Assembly (NCBI RefSeq): GCF_014640815.1
Contig: NZ_BMHM01000003.1
Coordinates: 62,001 to 126,000, forward strand
DNA: 64,000 nt
Reading direction: 5' to 3'
DNA from: Vreelandella lutescens
GTDB taxonomy: Bacteria > Pseudomonadota > Gammaproteobacteria > Pseudomonadales > Halomonadaceae
Both the position numbers and the translations under genes were made by a program. This document shows positions 26,009 through 36,585 of this stretch, one piece after another. The notes below the pieces were generated by a model. The model searched no databases. It saw nothing but the letters and a program-made list of their open reading frames with translations, and had not been told where the DNA came from. The first letter of the stretch is position 1. Every line of letters begins with the position of its first letter.

Positions 26009-27631
26009 TCAATTCCACAATAGCAGCACTAAGCCAGCCCCGGCAGCAGCGAGTATTGGCCAATCCTGAGTAGCGGCCCAGTTGCTGAGCGGCTGCCAAG
26101 CCAACGCAATGGCCACTAAGGCAAGGCCAATGCGCAGCCGATGCTGGCGTTTGCCCTGTTGGCTTATCTGGCGACGCATTTGGCTAATGGCGGTCACCTG
26201 CTGGTGGCGCTGACGATGCTCATGCTCCATGCGGCTAAGCGCCTGATGAGCCAGTACTGGCAGTTCAGGCAGCTGATGAGAAAGCTCTGGTGCTTGGCGC
26301 TTGAGGGACTCCCATAGCCCGCCAATGCCTGCTCGCTCTTTCATCCATTTCTCTAGGTAGGGCTTGGCGGTGCTCCAAAGGTCCAGGTCGGGGTAGAGTT
26401 GGCGGCCCAGGCCTTCAATATTGAGCAGCGTCTTTTGCAACAGCACCAGTTGGGGCTGCACTTCCATGTTAAAGCGCCGCGCAGTTTGGAAAAGTCCTAG
26501 CAGCACCTGCCCAAACGAGATGTCTTTCAGTGGCTTCTCTAAAATCGGCTCGCATACCGTACGAATGGCTGCGGCAAACTCGTTGGCGCGAGTGTTTTCA
26601 CCTACCCAGCCCGACTCAATGTGCAGCGCCGCGACCTCGTAGTAATCCTGGTGAAAAAACGCCAGCAGGTTACGGGCCAAGTAGTCCTGATCTTCCCGCG
26701 TTAGGCTGCCCACAATGCCACAGTCAATCGCAATATATTGCGGGTCATCTGGGTCATCGCAATTAACAAAGATGTTGCCAGGGTGCATGTCCGCATGGAA
26801 AAAGTTATCGCGAAATACCTGGGTGAAGAAGATTTCTACTCCGCGCTCGGCGAGCTTTTTCAGGTTGGTGCCGCGGGCGATGAGGGTGTCCAAATCGGCC
26901 ACCGGTACGCCGCGAATACGCTCTTGCACCATGACATGGCGGCGGGTGTAGGGCCAGTAGATAGTGGGCACGAACAGCAGCGGTGAGTCTTTGAAATTAC
27001 GCTTTAGCTGCGAGGTGTTGGCGGCTTCTTTATAGAGATCCAGCTCATCAAACAGCGTGGCTTCGTAATCACGGATCACTTCCACGGGGCGCAAACGCTT
27101 AGCTTCAGGCACTTTGGCCAGTAGCTTGGCGACCTGATACATCAAGCCCATGTCTTGGCGCATGATGCGGTCAATGCCGGGACGGATAATTTTGACCACC
27201 ACGTCTTCGCCGCTGTGCAGCGTAGCGGCGTGCACCTGCGCAATCGACGCTGAAGCTAGCGGCACCTGATCGAAGGCGGCAAACGCCTCTTGAAGCGACA
27301 TCTCCAGCTCTTTCTCTACCCGCGCCGCGGCTAGTTCACCGGGGAAGGGCGGCACCTGGTCTTGCAGGCGTTTAAGCTCGTCGGCGATATCTTCGGGCAG
27401 CAGGTCGCGGCGGGTAGAGAGCATCTGGCCAAATTTAATAAAAATCGGCCCTAGCGCTTCAAGTGCTAAACGCAGGCGCTCGCCACGGCTGCGTTGGCCC
27501 ACCGGCACTAGCTTGAGCGGTGAACACCGCAGCAACACACGCATCCATAACGGCAGGCGCTCAATGGGCAGCAAGGTGTCTAAACGGTGCCGAGTGACCA
27601 CCCAGACAATTTTAAACAGCCGCAGGCTCAT
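26009..27631 (-). CDS. ubiB: UbiB, atypical kinase/ATPase of ubiquinone biosynthesis
   Basis: 540-aa UbiB/ABC1/ADCK family protein. The family-specific KxGQ motif appears as [17 protein letters not shown] near residue 90, the Ala-rich nucleotide loop as [11 protein letters not shown] near 150, and the catalytic segment as [10 protein letters not shown]. Two hydrophobic helices at the C-terminus anchor it. It supports ubiquinone synthesis as an ATPase that probably helps extract lipid precursors. It overlaps the ubiJ stop by one nt (TGATG), so ubiE-ubiJ-ubiB are coupled. Confidence 0.96.
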   Translation of the reverse strand: MSLRLFKIVWVVTRHRLDTLLPIERLPLWMRVLLRCSPLKLVPVGQRSRGERLRLALEALGPIFIKFGQMLSTRRDLLPEDIADELKRLQDQVPPFPGELAAARVEKELEMSLQEAFAAFDQVPLASASIAQVHAATLHSGEDVVVKIIRPGIDRIMRQDMGLMYQVAKLLAKVPEAKRLRPVEVIRDYEATLFDELDLYKEAANTSQLKRNFKDSPLLFVPTIYWPYTRRHVMVQERIRGVPVADLDTLIARGTNLKKLAERGVEIFFTQVFRDNFFHADMHPGNIFVNCDDPDDPQYIAIDCGIVGSLTREDQDYLARNLLAFFHQDYYEVAALHIESGWVGENTRANEFAAAIRTVCEPILEKPLKDISFGQVLLGLFQTARRFNMEVQPQLVLLQKTLLNIEGLGRQLYPDLDLWSTAKPYLEKWMKERAGIGGLWESLKRQAPELSHQLPELPVLAHQALSRMEHEHRQRHQQVTAISQMRRQISQQGKRQHRLRIGLALVAIALAWQPLSNWAATQDWPILAAAGAGLVLLLWN

Positions 27632-28284
27632 CAGCGCTGCTCCTTAGGCGTTGGCTGCGCCGCTGTTAGACGCTTATGCAAGCGAGTAAGTCGCGCTTCT
27701 AGCCTGTCAGTGGCGATCTCAAGCTCAGTCAGATGGTCGCGTAGCACGTCCCGCTGCTGGCGGCCGGGCAATAAGCGAGCTTCTTCAAACACGTACTCTG
27801 ACACATCCTGAAAAAGCTCATCTTTAGCACGCAGCCCCCAGCGGGCAGCGCGGCGAATACCTTCGGCCAGTGAGTGGGCGGGCAGGTCACCTAGCCAGCG
27901 CGCCAGCTCGCCCTCCCAGTCGATATCCAGGTCAAACAGCAGGTCGCGGGTTGCTTCTAGCAGGTGAATACGGCCACGCACCGCGAGCTTGCCATCAAAC
28001 ATCAGGCGTTCAATAGAAGCGCCGCTCAGCCACTCGGAGAGCGTTTCAGGGGTTAGCTCTACGACGGCATCAACGTCGGTCTCTTCCACCTCATCGCCAT
28101 GCTGCAGGTCAATGCCCGTCGCGTGGTAGCACAGAAGCAGCGCTAAATGAGGTTTCTCAAGCCGCACCAGCAGGCGACTGCCCGCCAGCGCCGCCAGCCG
28201 CGTCGGTGCGGCTGGGTCGCGGGCAAGTAGAGCATTTAACGTGCGTTCACATCCGGCCAGCAGCAGGGTCGGGGTGACTAGCAT
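27631..28284 (-). CDS. ubiJ: Ubiquinone biosynthesis accessory factor UbiJ
   Basis: 217-aa SCP2-domain protein that binds ubiquinone intermediates and scaffolds the aerobic Ubi complex. The N-terminal sterol-carrier-like half (residues about 1-110) is followed by a helical, charged C-terminal region with a likely coiled coil (about 165-210). A longer frame starts at 28359 inside ubiE, but ATG 28284 has AGAGG six nt upstream and matches the family's usual length. Gene order ubiE-ubiJ-ubiB supports the call. Confidence 0.9.
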   Translation of the reverse strand: MLVTPTLLLAGCERTLNALLARDPAAPTRLAALAGSRLLVRLEKPHLALLLCYHATGIDLQHGDEVEETDVDAVVELTPETLSEWLSGASIERLMFDGKLAVRGRIHLLEATRDLLFDLDIDWEGELARWLGDLPAHSLAEGIRRAARWGLRAKDELFQDVSEYVFEEARLLPGRQQRDVLRDHLTELEIATDRLEARLTRLHKRLTAAQPTPKEQR

Positions 28285-28327
28285 GCTGACCTCTGGTGCC
28301 AGGGGATGATCGCTTGATGCTGCTGTG

Positions 28328-29083
28328 TCATAGCTTGATGCCGCGGTGGAGGGCGACAATACCGCCGGTCAGGTTGGTGTACTCAACCCGCTCAAGCCCG
28401 GCTGTTTCCATCATGCCTTTCAGCGTTTCTTGATCCGGATGCATGCGGATCGATTCGGCCAAGTAGCGATAGCTCTCGCCGTCACCCGCCACCAGCTCGC
28501 CCATTTTCGGCAGCAGGCGGAAGGAGTACTCATCGTAGGCTTTGGAAAGTAGCGGATTGTTGGGTTTGGAGAACTCCAGCACCAGCAGGCGGCCACCTGG
28601 CTTCAGTACCCGTGCCATGGAGCGCAGCGCGGCATCTTTATCCGTGACGTTGCGCAGGCCAAAAGCAATCGTGATGCAGTCGAAGCTGTTATCTGGGAAG
28701 GGCAGGCACTCGGCGTTGGCCTGCACGTACTCCACGTTGCCGCCCACGCCATTATCCATCAGCTTGTCGCGGCCAACGCGTAACATGGAGGCATTGATAT
28801 CGGCCAAGACGACTTTACCGCGCGGGCCGACTAAACGGGAGAACTTGAGAGTGAGGTCGCCTGTGCCGCCAGCAATATCCAGCACATGGTGCCCTGGGCG
28901 AACGCCTGCACGCTCAATAGTGAGGCGCTTCCACACCCGGTGGATGCCCATGGACATCAGGTCGTTCATCACGTCATAGCGGGCGGCGACTGAGTGGAAC
29001 ACATCGGCCACGCGAGAGGCTTTCTCGTCGACCGGTACTTCTTGGTAGCCGAAATGGGTAGTGCGCTTTTCGGTGGGGCTCAT
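28328..29083 (-). CDS. ubiE: Demethylmenaquinone/2-polyprenyl-1,4-benzoquinol methyltransferase
   Basis: 251-aa class I SAM methyltransferase that C-methylates ubiquinone (and menaquinone) precursors. The SAM-binding motif [12 protein letters not shown] is present, as are the family signatures [20 protein letters not shown] near the N-terminus and [17 protein letters not shown] in the middle. It opens the ubiE-ubiJ-ubiB operon, with the DUF971 gene 121 nt upstream on the same strand. Confidence 0.96.
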   Translation of the reverse strand: MSPTEKRTTHFGYQEVPVDEKASRVADVFHSVAARYDVMNDLMSMGIHRVWKRLTIERAGVRPGHHVLDIAGGTGDLTLKFSRLVGPRGKVVLADINASMLRVGRDKLMDNGVGGNVEYVQANAECLPFPDNSFDCITIAFGLRNVTDKDAALRSMARVLKPGGRLLVLEFSKPNNPLLSKAYDEYSFRLLPKMGELVAGDGESYRYLAESIRMHPDQETLKGMMETAGLERVEYTNLTGGIVALHRGIKL

Positions 29084-29204
29084 GGGGCTTTAGCTCCCGA
29101 GTTCGAGGCGGTAGTTGTCGACCGTTAGGTCATCGCAATAAATGGTTGGCAACATTGTAGCCTTCCCGACCCCAATTTGTCTGCGCTTCACCTGGGGCAC
29201 CGCG

Positions 29205-29588
29205 TCACAGCTGCTTGAATTGAATGCCCGCAGGCTCGCGGGAGGCACCTGCCTCTTCCAAGCGTTTGAGATAGTTCTGCCAATACGCGTCTTGGTGTGT
29301 GGCAAGATCAAACAGGTAGTTCCAGCTGAAGAGACCGCTGTCGTGACCGTCATCAAAATGCAGCTTGAGCGCGTAGTTACCGGCCTGAGTAATGTTTTGC
29401 AGGCCCACTTCCTTTTTACCGACTTGCAGTACGGCCGTATCGCCGCCGTGACCGCGCACTTCGGCAGAAGGGGAGTAAACCCTTAACAGCTCAACGGGCA
29501 GCCGATAGGTGTCACCGCTGGCATAGCCAAGTTCAAGCTCGCGAGCCTGTTTATGGTAGTGAACCCGTGTGGGCGTCGGGGCGTTCAT
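29205..29588 (-). CDS. DUF971 (GBBH-like N-terminal domain) protein
   Basis: 127-aa protein of the DUF971 family, which is homologous to the N-terminal domain of gamma-butyrobetaine hydroxylase. It begins with RVHYHKQARELELGYASG, has LPVELLRVYSPSAEVRGHG in the middle and ends in DGHDSGLFSWNYLFDLA. Its role is unknown; such small proteins may bind Fe-S or Zn in relatives, but I see no Cys set here. It lies between hslU and ubiE, a placement shared with Pseudomonas, and a terminator precedes it. Confidence 0.9.
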   Translation of the reverse strand: MNAPTPTRVHYHKQARELELGYASGDTYRLPVELLRVYSPSAEVRGHGGDTAVLQVGKKEVGLQNITQAGNYALKLHFDDGHDSGLFSWNYLFDLATHQDAYWQNYLKRLEEAGASREPAGIQFKQL

Positions 29589-29618
29589 GAATACGGGAAC
29601 CTCGTGACGATAAGTAGC

Positions 29619-29651
29619 AAAAGCAGCCTGCCCGCAAAGCGGGCAAGCTGC
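29619..29651 (-). terminator. Terminator of the hslVU operon
   Basis: On the minus strand GCAGC-TT-GCCCGC, a TTT loop and GCGGGC-AG-GCTGC form a stem with a small internal mismatch, followed by TTTTG. It lies 24 nt after hslU and separates it from the DUF971 gene. Confidence 0.85.
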
Positions 29652-29675
29652 CGGTGGCTTTACCGATAGTAGCGC

Positions 29676-30998
29676 TTACAGAATATAGCGCGACAGGTCT
29701 TCGTCGACCGCCAGTTCGCCTAGCTGAGCGTTGACGTAGTCGGCGTCGATCACCAAGGGGCTGTCCATATCACCGCCCTTGAACGAGGCCTCCTCCAGCA
29801 GACGCTCCAGCACGGTGTGCAGGCGGCGTGCGCCGATGTTTTCAGTGCCTTCGTTTACTTGCCAGGAGATTTCGGCAATGCGCTCAATACCGTCTGGGGT
29901 GAACTCAAGGTCCAGCCCTTCGGTGGCCAGCAGCGCTTGGTACTGCTTGGTCAGTGAGGCAGACGGCTCGGTGAGAATCCGCTTGAAGTCGCCCGGCGTT
30001 AGTGCATCCAGCTCAACGCGAATCGGCAAACGACCCTGCAGTTCCGGAATCAGATCAGAAGGGCGCGAGAGGTGGAAAGCACCGGAGGCGATAAACAGAA
30101 TGTGATCGGTTTTGACCATGCCGTACTTGGTTGAGACCGTCGAGCCTTCAATCAGCGGCAGCAGGTCGCGCTGCACGCCTTCACGGGAGACTTCGCCACC
30201 GCTGGACTGGCCGCTGCCCTTGGCGACTTTGTCGATCTCGTCCAGGAACACAATGCCGTGCTGCTCAACGGCTTCCACCGCGCGGGCTTTGATCTCTTCT
30301 TCGTTGACCAGTTTGCCGGCCTCTTCATCACGTAGCAGCACCAGCGCCTCTTTCACGGTCACGCGGCGCTGCTCACGCTTCTGCTGGCCCATGTTGGAGA
30401 ACAGGCTCTGCAGTTGGCTGGTCATCTCTTCCATGCCCGGCGGGGTCATGATGTCGATACCTTGGCCGTGAGAGGAGATCTCAATATCGATCTCTTTATC
30501 GTCAAGCTGGCCTTCACGCAGCTTTTTGCGGAAGGTTTGACGGGTGCCGCTATCTTCGCGGGGCTTATCTTCCTGGCCACGGGGCGGCGGCAGCAGGGCG
30601 TCGAGTACGCGGTCTTCAGCGGCGTCTTCGGCGCGGTGGCCGACTTCTTCCTTGGCGTGCTCGCGGACCATCTTGATCGCCGCTTCCATCAGGTCGCGGA
30701 TGATTGACTCGACGTCGCGGCCCACGTAGCCCACTTCGGTGAACTTGGTGGCTTCTACTTTGATAAACGGCGCGCGGGCCAGCTTCGCCAACCGGCGGGC
30801 AATTTCGGTTTTACCCACGCCGGTGGGGCCAATCATCAGAATGTTTTTTGGCGTCACTTCCGGGCGCAGCTCGTCGTCGAGCTGCATGCGACGCCAGCGG
30901 TTACGCAGAGCAATGGCAACGGCGCGCTTGGCATCTTGCTGGCCGATAATGTACTGATCCAGCGCATGGACGATTTCGCGGGGTGTCATCTGGGTCAT
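29676..30998 (-). CDS. hslU: HslU (ClpY) ATPase of the HslVU protease
   Basis: 440-aa AAA+ unfoldase. Walker A is GPTGVGKT at 57-64, Walker B is [10 protein letters not shown], and the sensor and C-terminal SRYIL tail that docks on HslV are intact. The variable intermediate I-domain spans about residues 110-240. HslU hexamers feed substrates to HslV. hslV is 10 nt upstream, forming the usual two-gene operon with a terminator behind it. Confidence 0.97.
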   Translation of the reverse strand: MTQMTPREIVHALDQYIIGQQDAKRAVAIALRNRWRRMQLDDELRPEVTPKNILMIGPTGVGKTEIARRLAKLARAPFIKVEATKFTEVGYVGRDVESIIRDLMEAAIKMVREHAKEEVGHRAEDAAEDRVLDALLPPPRGQEDKPREDSGTRQTFRKKLREGQLDDKEIDIEISSHGQGIDIMTPPGMEEMTSQLQSLFSNMGQQKREQRRVTVKEALVLLRDEEAGKLVNEEEIKARAVEAVEQHGIVFLDEIDKVAKGSGQSSGGEVSREGVQRDLLPLIEGSTVSTKYGMVKTDHILFIASGAFHLSRPSDLIPELQGRLPIRVELDALTPGDFKRILTEPSASLTKQYQALLATEGLDLEFTPDGIERIAEISWQVNEGTENIGARRLHTVLERLLEEASFKGGDMDSPLVIDADYVNAQLGELAVDEDLSRYIL

Positions 30999-31008
30999 TA
31001 AAGTGGCC

Positions 31009-31542
31009 TCAACGTTCGTTGATGTTCAGCTCTTCGAGCGTCACGTGGTGATTGGTGAATACGCAGATGTCACCAGCGATGGCGAGGGATTTTTCGGTAA
31101 TTTCCCGGGCGGAAAGCTCGGTGTTCTCAAGCAGCGCGCGGGCGCTGGCCTGGGCAAAGTTGCCGCCTGAGCCAATCGCGATAATGCCGCGCTCTGGCTC
31201 AACCACATCACCGTTACCAGTAATGATCAGCGAGGCGCTGTGGTCAGCCACGGCCAGCAGGGCCTCTAAGCGGCGCAGCGCGCGGTCGGTGCGCCAATCT
31301 TTGGCAAGCTCAACCGCTGCCTTGGTTAAATGGCCCTGATACTTTTCAAGCTGCGCTTCAAAACGCTCAAACAGAGTAAAGGCATCAGCGGTGCCACCGG
31401 CAAAACCGGCTAACACTTTGCCACGGTAAAGGCGGCGCACTTTGCTGGCATTGCCTTTCATCACGGTGTTGCCAAGCGAGACTTGGCCGTCGCCCGCGAG
31501 GGCTACTTGATTACCGCGGCGAACGGAAACAATCGTGGTCAT
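31009..31542 (-). CDS. hslV: HslV (ClpQ) protease subunit
   Basis: 177-aa threonine protease. After removal of Met the chain starts [19 protein letters not shown], so the catalytic Thr is correctly placed. [15 protein letters not shown] and [17 protein letters not shown] segments are present. A longer open frame to 31674 exists, but ATG 31542 has AAGGAG nine nt upstream and is required for the catalytic N-terminal Thr. A GGGAG/CTCCC hairpin lies at 31559-31573 in the leader. Confidence 0.97.
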   Translation of the reverse strand: MTTIVSVRRGNQVALAGDGQVSLGNTVMKGNASKVRRLYRGKVLAGFAGGTADAFTLFERFEAQLEKYQGHLTKAAVELAKDWRTDRALRRLEALLAVADHSASLIITGNGDVVEPERGIIAIGSGGNFAQASARALLENTELSAREITEKSLAIAGDICVFTNHHVTLEELNINER

Positions 31543-31558
31543 GGAGATAACTCCTTGG

Positions 31559-31573
31559 GGGAGACGTGCTCCC
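31559..31573 (-). promoter_or_regulatory. Leader hairpin next to the hslV ribosome site
   Basis: GGGAG, loop of five bases, CTCCC, a few nt upstream of the AAGGAG ribosome site. An mRNA-stabilising stem-loop in the E. coli hslVU leader is known from the literature; this could be the counterpart, but the sequence alone does not prove it. Confidence 0.35.
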
Positions 31574-31627
31574 GATGACTGATCGGCCACCCTGGGCGGC
31601 CGTAAAAAAAGCGATTCCCAACAAAAT

Positions 31628-31658
31628 GCGGGCGGCTGATAAAAAATCAACCGCCCGC
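31628..31658 (-). terminator. Terminator between the SPOR gene and hslV
   Basis: A 13-bp stem (one G-T pair) with a short T-rich loop: GCGGGCGGTTGAT pairs with ATCAGCCGCCCGC on the minus strand, followed by TTTTG. It should end the argS-SPOR transcript, so hslVU needs its own promoter in the remaining 85 nt. Confidence 0.85.
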
Positions 31659-31703
31659 AAGCGAAAGCCATCAAGATTAAGCGGGCCTGCTAAGCCCTGC
31701 TGG

Positions 31704-32462
31704 CTAATTCTGTAGCTGAATCAGCAGCGGCTCAATGCCTTGGGTGCTCATCAAGTCCTGAGCGCGGTTGAGCTCACGGGTATCATCGTAAGGGCCAACC
31801 TGAACCCGATGCCAGGTATCGCCGTTGGCCTGCACCTCGCTGATCTGTGCCAGCAGGCTTAGGTTACGCAGCCGGCTGCGCAGTTGTTCGGCATCGCCAA
31901 TTTCACGAAATGACGCGGCCTGCAGCATATAGCGGTTGGGCGTGCTGGTATTGGCCGCCGGTGCCTGCTGAGCGGCAGCGGCCTGCTCGTTGGGGCGGGT
32001 GTTGGCGGCAATCACCTGCGCAATGGGGTCATCATCCGCGCTGCTGGTGGCTGGTTCTGTGCGATCGGTTGCCGTATCGCCTGCGTCTGCATCACTGGCT
32101 GCTATGGTCGGGGGCGTGATAGTCGAAGGAATCGCTCCGCCGGGAGCAATGACTTCAGTTTCAGGCAGCAGCGTGTAGAACTCGAACGTAGGCATAGCGG
32201 GCTCGGCGGGCGTTTCGGTTTGCCGTGCGGCGCTGCGCTCATCGCTACCCGAGGGTTTTGGCAGTACCGTCGCCTGAGGAACCTCCTGCTGATCTTGCCA
32301 GGGGGCGGTGCCGTGCTGGTGCTGGGCGAGAAAAAAACCAGCGGCCACCCCTACAATCCCCCACAGCCAGCCGGGAATGCGTAGCCCGCCCCCAGAGCGG
32401 CGGGCGGACTTACGCTGCGACGTGGCTCCACGGCGGGTGGGCTTAGTGCGCGGGCTGGCCAT
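31704..32462 (-). CDS. SPOR domain cell-division protein, FtsN-like
   Basis: 252-aa bitopic membrane protein: a very basic cytoplasmic N-terminus (MASPRTKPTRRGATSQRKSA), one helix at about 27-45, a long Ala/Pro/Thr-rich periplasmic linker, and a C-terminal SPOR domain (about 175-250) that begins YMLQAASFREIGDAEQLRSR. SPOR domains bind denuded septal peptidoglycan. It starts 3 nt after argS, the same arrangement as the FtsN-like gene of Pseudomonas. FtsN function is likely but not proven. Confidence 0.88.
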   Translation of the reverse strand: MASPRTKPTRRGATSQRKSARRSGGGLRIPGWLWGIVGVAAGFFLAQHQHGTAPWQDQQEVPQATVLPKPSGSDERSAARQTETPAEPAMPTFEFYTLLPETEVIAPGGAIPSTITPPTIAASDADAGDTATDRTEPATSSADDDPIAQVIAANTRPNEQAAAAQQAPAANTSTPNRYMLQAASFREIGDAEQLRSRLRNLSLLAQISEVQANGDTWHRVQVGPYDDTRELNRAQDLMSTQGIEPLLIQLQN

Positions 32463-32465
32463 GGA

Positions 32466-34151
32466 CTACATCTCCTCGGGTGCGCTAACACCCATAAGGT
32501 CCAGACCATTGCGCAGCACTTGGCGGGTTGCCAGGCCAAGGGCTAGGCGGGTGTTGCGCAGCGTGTCGTCATCAACCATGACCTTGACCGCGTTATAGCA
32601 GGTGTGGAAGTCACCGGCTAAATCCAGCAGGTACTGGGCAACCTGCTGAGGCTCGCGGTTTTTTGCGGCGTGCTCAACCACTTCTGGGTAACGGGCCAAG
32701 CGGTTAAGAACGGCTTTCTCCTGGTCGCTATCCAGTAGTGCTAAATTGGCCATGGCGACGCTGTGGTCAAACGGTTGGCCGGCATCTTCGGTTTTGCGCA
32801 GCATGCTGCATACCCGCGCATGGGCGTACTGCACGTAATACACCGGGTTGTCGTTTGACTGCGAGCGCGCTAGATCAATGTCAAAGGTCAGCTGGGAATC
32901 GGCGCGGCGAGCGGCTAGGAAGAAGCGCGTGGCATCGCGGCCTACTTCATCAATCAAATCGCGAATGGTGACGTAGCTGCCCGCGCGTTTGGACAGTTTT
33001 ACCTCAACGCCTGAGCGGGTCACCATCACCATTTGGTGCAGCACGTAATCGGGCCAGCCTTGTGGGATGCCCACTTCCAGCGCCTGCAGGCCTGCGCGTA
33101 CGCGCGTGACGGTGGAGTGGTGGTCAGCCCCCTGTTCATTGATCACGGTTTTAAAACCGCGCTGCCATTTATTCAGGTGGTAGGCGACGTCGGGCAGGAA
33201 GTAGGTGTAACCCCCTTCGCGCTTGCGCATCACGCGGTCTTTGTCATCGCCAAAGTCGGTGGTGCGCAGCCACATCGCGCCGTCTTCTTCATAGGTGTGG
33301 CCGTTGGCGACCAGCTTCTCGACGGTGGCGTCGACATTGCCTTTTTCGTAAAGCGAGGACTCCAGGAAGTAGACGTCAAACTCAACGCCAAAGGCTTTGA
33401 GGTCTAAATCCTGCTCGCGGCGCAGCCAAGCAACGGCAAAGGCTTGAATGGCGTCTAAATCATCCGCATCCGCTTTAGCGGTCACTTCGCGGTCATCTGC
33501 GGTGACCGTTTTGCCCGCCATATAGTCATTGGCAACATCCACGATGTACTCGCCGCGGTAGCCATCTTCCGGCCAGCTGGCATCGTCGGGGCCAAGGCCT
33601 TTGGTACGTGCCTGAACGGACAGCGCCAAGTTTTTAATCTGAGCACCGGCATCGTTGTAGTAAAACTCGCGGGTGACATCGTAGCCGGTGGCTTCCAGCA
33701 GGCGGCAAAGGCTATCGCCAATCGCTGCACCGCGGCCGTGGCCGACGTGGAGCGGGCCAGTAGGGTTAGCGGAGACAAACTCCACCTGCACTTTCTCGCC
33801 TTTGCCGATCAGGCTGCGGCCAAAGGCATCGCCACTATCCAACACTTGAGCAACGATTTGTGCAGCAGCGTCGGCGGCGGCAAAGAAGTTGATAAACCCA
33901 GGGCCCGCAATCTCGGTTTTTTGAATGGCGTCGCTGGCGGGCAGCGCGGCGACGAGGGTGTCGGCCAGCTCGCGAGGCTTCATGCCGGAAGGCTTCGCCA
34001 ACATCAGTGCGAGGTTGGTGGCGTAGTCACCGTGGGCCTTGTCTTTCGTGGGGTCCACCTTAATGGCGGGTTTTAAATCGTCGGGCAGCACGCCTTGGTG
34101 CTTGAGCGCGTCAACCGCGCCTTCGAGCAGAGAAATAATCGTATCTTTCAT
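32466..34151 (-). CDS. argS: Arginyl-tRNA synthetase
   Basis: 561-aa class I aminoacyl-tRNA synthetase. It has the N-terminal ArgRS Add-1 domain (to about residue 110), the HIGH-type motif in [15 protein letters not shown], a KMSKS-equivalent region [16 protein letters not shown] and the C-terminal anticodon-binding domain (DALR) ending in [13 protein letters not shown]. It is 143 nt downstream of priA and 3 nt upstream of the SPOR gene. Confidence 0.97.
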   Translation of the reverse strand: MKDTIISLLEGAVDALKHQGVLPDDLKPAIKVDPTKDKAHGDYATNLALMLAKPSGMKPRELADTLVAALPASDAIQKTEIAGPGFINFFAAADAAAQIVAQVLDSGDAFGRSLIGKGEKVQVEFVSANPTGPLHVGHGRGAAIGDSLCRLLEATGYDVTREFYYNDAGAQIKNLALSVQARTKGLGPDDASWPEDGYRGEYIVDVANDYMAGKTVTADDREVTAKADADDLDAIQAFAVAWLRREQDLDLKAFGVEFDVYFLESSLYEKGNVDATVEKLVANGHTYEEDGAMWLRTTDFGDDKDRVMRKREGGYTYFLPDVAYHLNKWQRGFKTVINEQGADHHSTVTRVRAGLQALEVGIPQGWPDYVLHQMVMVTRSGVEVKLSKRAGSYVTIRDLIDEVGRDATRFFLAARRADSQLTFDIDLARSQSNDNPVYYVQYAHARVCSMLRKTEDAGQPFDHSVAMANLALLDSDQEKAVLNRLARYPEVVEHAAKNREPQQVAQYLLDLAGDFHTCYNAVKVMVDDDTLRNTRLALGLATRQVLRNGLDLMGVSAPEEM

Positions 34152-34294
34152 TTAAATATCCGGATGTCGTCGGTGGCGGCGTGTGCATGCGCCCAGGTAA
34201 TGCAGCGGCAAAGCGCTCATTATCGGCAATTGGCGCGCAGTTTCAAAGCCGTATTCCGTTACGTACGGGGGAAGCCTTATGACAAGGCTAGCCG

Positions 34295-36550
34295 CTAGGC
34301 CAGCGTTTGTGGGTCAATGTCGATCGACCAGCGCACTTTGCGCGCCTCTCGGTTGGCTTCTAACCACTGCACTAGCCAGTTAGCGGCGGCGTGGCGGTGG
34401 CTGCGTTTGTCAGCGGTGAGCATGACGTGGATATGGTAGCGGTTTTGGCGACGCTCCATGGGGGCGGGTACGGGGCCCAGGCAGCGCACGGGTACCTGGG
34501 CGTCCTTCAGCCACTGGCGCAGCGCCTGTGCGGCTTGCTGAGCCAGAGCGAGCGCCGCCTGCTCCTGCGGGCTTTCTACGCGTAGCAGTGCCATAAAGCA
34601 AAACGGCGGCAGCTTGGCGATGCGGCGCTCTTCCAGCAGGTTGCGGGCCAGTGCGCCGTAGCCATGTTCGGCCAATTGGCCTAGGTGCGGGTCATCCGGG
34701 TGGAGGGTTTGCACCAGCACGCGGCCAGGGTGGGCGGCGCGGCCTGCGCGCCCGGCAACCTGCTCAAGCAGCTGTGCGCTGTGCTCTAGGGCGCGAAAGT
34801 CCGCGGCATAAAGGCCGCCATCGGCATTGACGACCACCACCAAGGTGACATGCGGTAAATGATGGCCCTTGGCGAGCATTTGAGTGCCCACCAGTAGGCA
34901 GGGCTCGCCGCGCTGAATTTCCTTGAGCACCTGCTCAAAGCTCTCTTTTTTGCGTGTGCTGTCGCGGTCAATGCGGTGGACGGTGGTGTCAGGGAACAGC
35001 CCTTGTAGCGTCTCCTCGGTGCGTTCGGTGCCGCTACCCAGCGCACGTAAGTCGCCGCTGCCGCAGTCTGGGCAGGCATCCGGCAGGGCGCGGCGGCTGT
35101 CGCAGTGGTGGCAGGCCAGCAGCGGCGGCTGGCGGTGTAGCGTCATGCGCGCATCGCACTGGCTGCACTCGGCCATCCAACCGCAGCTGTGGCAGGCCAG
35201 GCTCGGCGCAAAGCCACGCCGATTGATAAAGATGAGCGCCTGCTTGCCCGCCGCGAGCGTGCTCTTAATCGCTTTAATCGCGTTGGGCAGCAGCCCCCCT
35301 TGGCGGCGCTGGTGGCGCAGGTCGATCAGCTCTAACTTAGCGGGCGGGTGACGGCTGGGCCGCTGGGTTAGCCGCAGGTGTCGATAAGCGCCCGTAAGCG
35401 CCTGCTGCAGGCTTTCAAACGAGGGCGTCGCACTGCCCAATAATAGGGGAATGCCGTGGTAGTGCGCCCTGGCAACGGCTAAATCCCTAGCGTGGTAGCG
35501 CAGCCCGTCGTGCTGTTTGTAAGAGCCATCGTGCTCTTCATCGACGATGATCGCGCCGGGGTTCGCCAGCGGGGTAAAAATGGCTGAGCGGGTGCCAATA
35601 ATCACCAGCGCGCGGCCGCTGGCAGCGGCTTCCCATACATCCAGGCGCTCTGGGTCGGTAAGCCCGGAGTGCAGCGCCACCACCGGTACGCGAAAGCGGC
35701 TTTTGAACCGCGCTAGCGTTTGCGGTGTAAGGCCGATTTCAGGCACAAGTACCAGGGACTGCTTTCCTTTGGCAGCGAGCGCTTCGATGAGCTGTAGGTA
35801 AATCTCGGTTTTGCCGCTGCCGGTCACGCCTTCCAGTAAACAGGGGTGGTAGCCGTCGAGTTTTTCATGCAGCACGGATAGCGCAGTGGCCTGTTCACGG
35901 TTGAGCGGCAGCGACGGCGAGGCGAGTAAACTTCCGCCGGTAGGCTGAGCGGCGGTGAGGGTGATCTCTTGTGGTTGGGTAAAGCCTTTTTTTTGCAAGG
36001 CTAATAGCTGGTCCCGCGTGAAGCCGTGGGCGCTCACGGCCCGGCCCGGCAGCCCGTGGGGGTGCTGGCGAAGAAGCGCATAAAGCTCTGCCTGTTTAGG
36101 CGCGCGTGCCAGCGCTGTTTCATCGTTGGGTAGCGGAAGCCACAGGGTTTGGGTGCGCCCCGCCATGGGGTGGCCCTGGCGCAGCCTAGCGGGCATGGCA
36201 TGCTGCAGGGTATCGCCCAGGCTGTGCTGATAATAACGCGCCGCGAAGTGGCACAGCCACTGCCAGTCGCTGGGTAGCGGGGCATCATCCAGCGCTTCAC
36301 CGATGGCCCGCAGCTGCGAGCGCGGCAGTTCACTGCCGGAAGCCAAAGACACCACCACACCGACGACATCGCGGCGACCAAACGGCACCCTGACCCGCAG
36401 CCCAGGCTGCCAGCCACAGGCGGGTGCCCGCGGTGCGGGTAAATAGTCAAACAGGCGTCTTAGTGGCGACGGTAGCGCGACCTTGAGCACCTGAAAAGCG
36501 CCCTTAGGCAGCCCAGGTGACGATGGCTGGGCAGAAACAGAATCGGACAA
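34295..36550 (-). CDS. priA: Primosomal protein N' (replication restart helicase PriA)
   Basis: 751-aa DEXH helicase that reloads the replisome at stalled forks. The N-terminal DNA-binding domain (about 1-195) is followed by Walker A GVTGSGKTE, the DEEH box in IIVDEEHDGSYKQ and a zinc-binding insertion with eight cysteines (CHSCGWMAECSQC ... CHHC ... CPDC). The start appears to be TTG 36550 with GGAGG four nt upstream; no ATG is nearby. That ribosome site overlaps the -35 of the divergent rpmE promoter. Confidence 0.95.
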   Translation of the reverse strand: MSDSVSAQPSSPGLPKGAFQVLKVALPSPLRRLFDYLPAPRAPACGWQPGLRVRVPFGRRDVVGVVVSLASGSELPRSQLRAIGEALDDAPLPSDWQWLCHFAARYYQHSLGDTLQHAMPARLRQGHPMAGRTQTLWLPLPNDETALARAPKQAELYALLRQHPHGLPGRAVSAHGFTRDQLLALQKKGFTQPQEITLTAAQPTGGSLLASPSLPLNREQATALSVLHEKLDGYHPCLLEGVTGSGKTEIYLQLIEALAAKGKQSLVLVPEIGLTPQTLARFKSRFRVPVVALHSGLTDPERLDVWEAAASGRALVIIGTRSAIFTPLANPGAIIVDEEHDGSYKQHDGLRYHARDLAVARAHYHGIPLLLGSATPSFESLQQALTGAYRHLRLTQRPSRHPPAKLELIDLRHQRRQGGLLPNAIKAIKSTLAAGKQALIFINRRGFAPSLACHSCGWMAECSQCDARMTLHRQPPLLACHHCDSRRALPDACPDCGSGDLRALGSGTERTEETLQGLFPDTTVHRIDRDSTRKKESFEQVLKEIQRGEPCLLVGTQMLAKGHHLPHVTLVVVVNADGGLYAADFRALEHSAQLLEQVAGRAGRAAHPGRVLVQTLHPDDPHLGQLAEHGYGALARNLLEERRIAKLPPFCFMALLRVESPQEQAALALAQQAAQALRQWLKDAQVPVRCLGPVPAPMERRQNRYHIHVMLTADKRSHRHAAANWLVQWLEANREARKVRWSIDIDPQTLA

Positions 36551-36579
36551 TTGGCCTCCGGCGTTTAGTTTGCTAGAAT
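36551..36579 (+). promoter_or_regulatory. Sigma-70 promoter of rpmE
   Basis: TTGGCC (36551-36556), 17-nt spacer, TAGAAT (36574-36579). It predicts a leader of about 110 nt before rpmE. The -35 box lies over the priA ribosome-binding region on the other strand. Confidence 0.65.
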
Positions 36580-36585
36580 GCGCGG

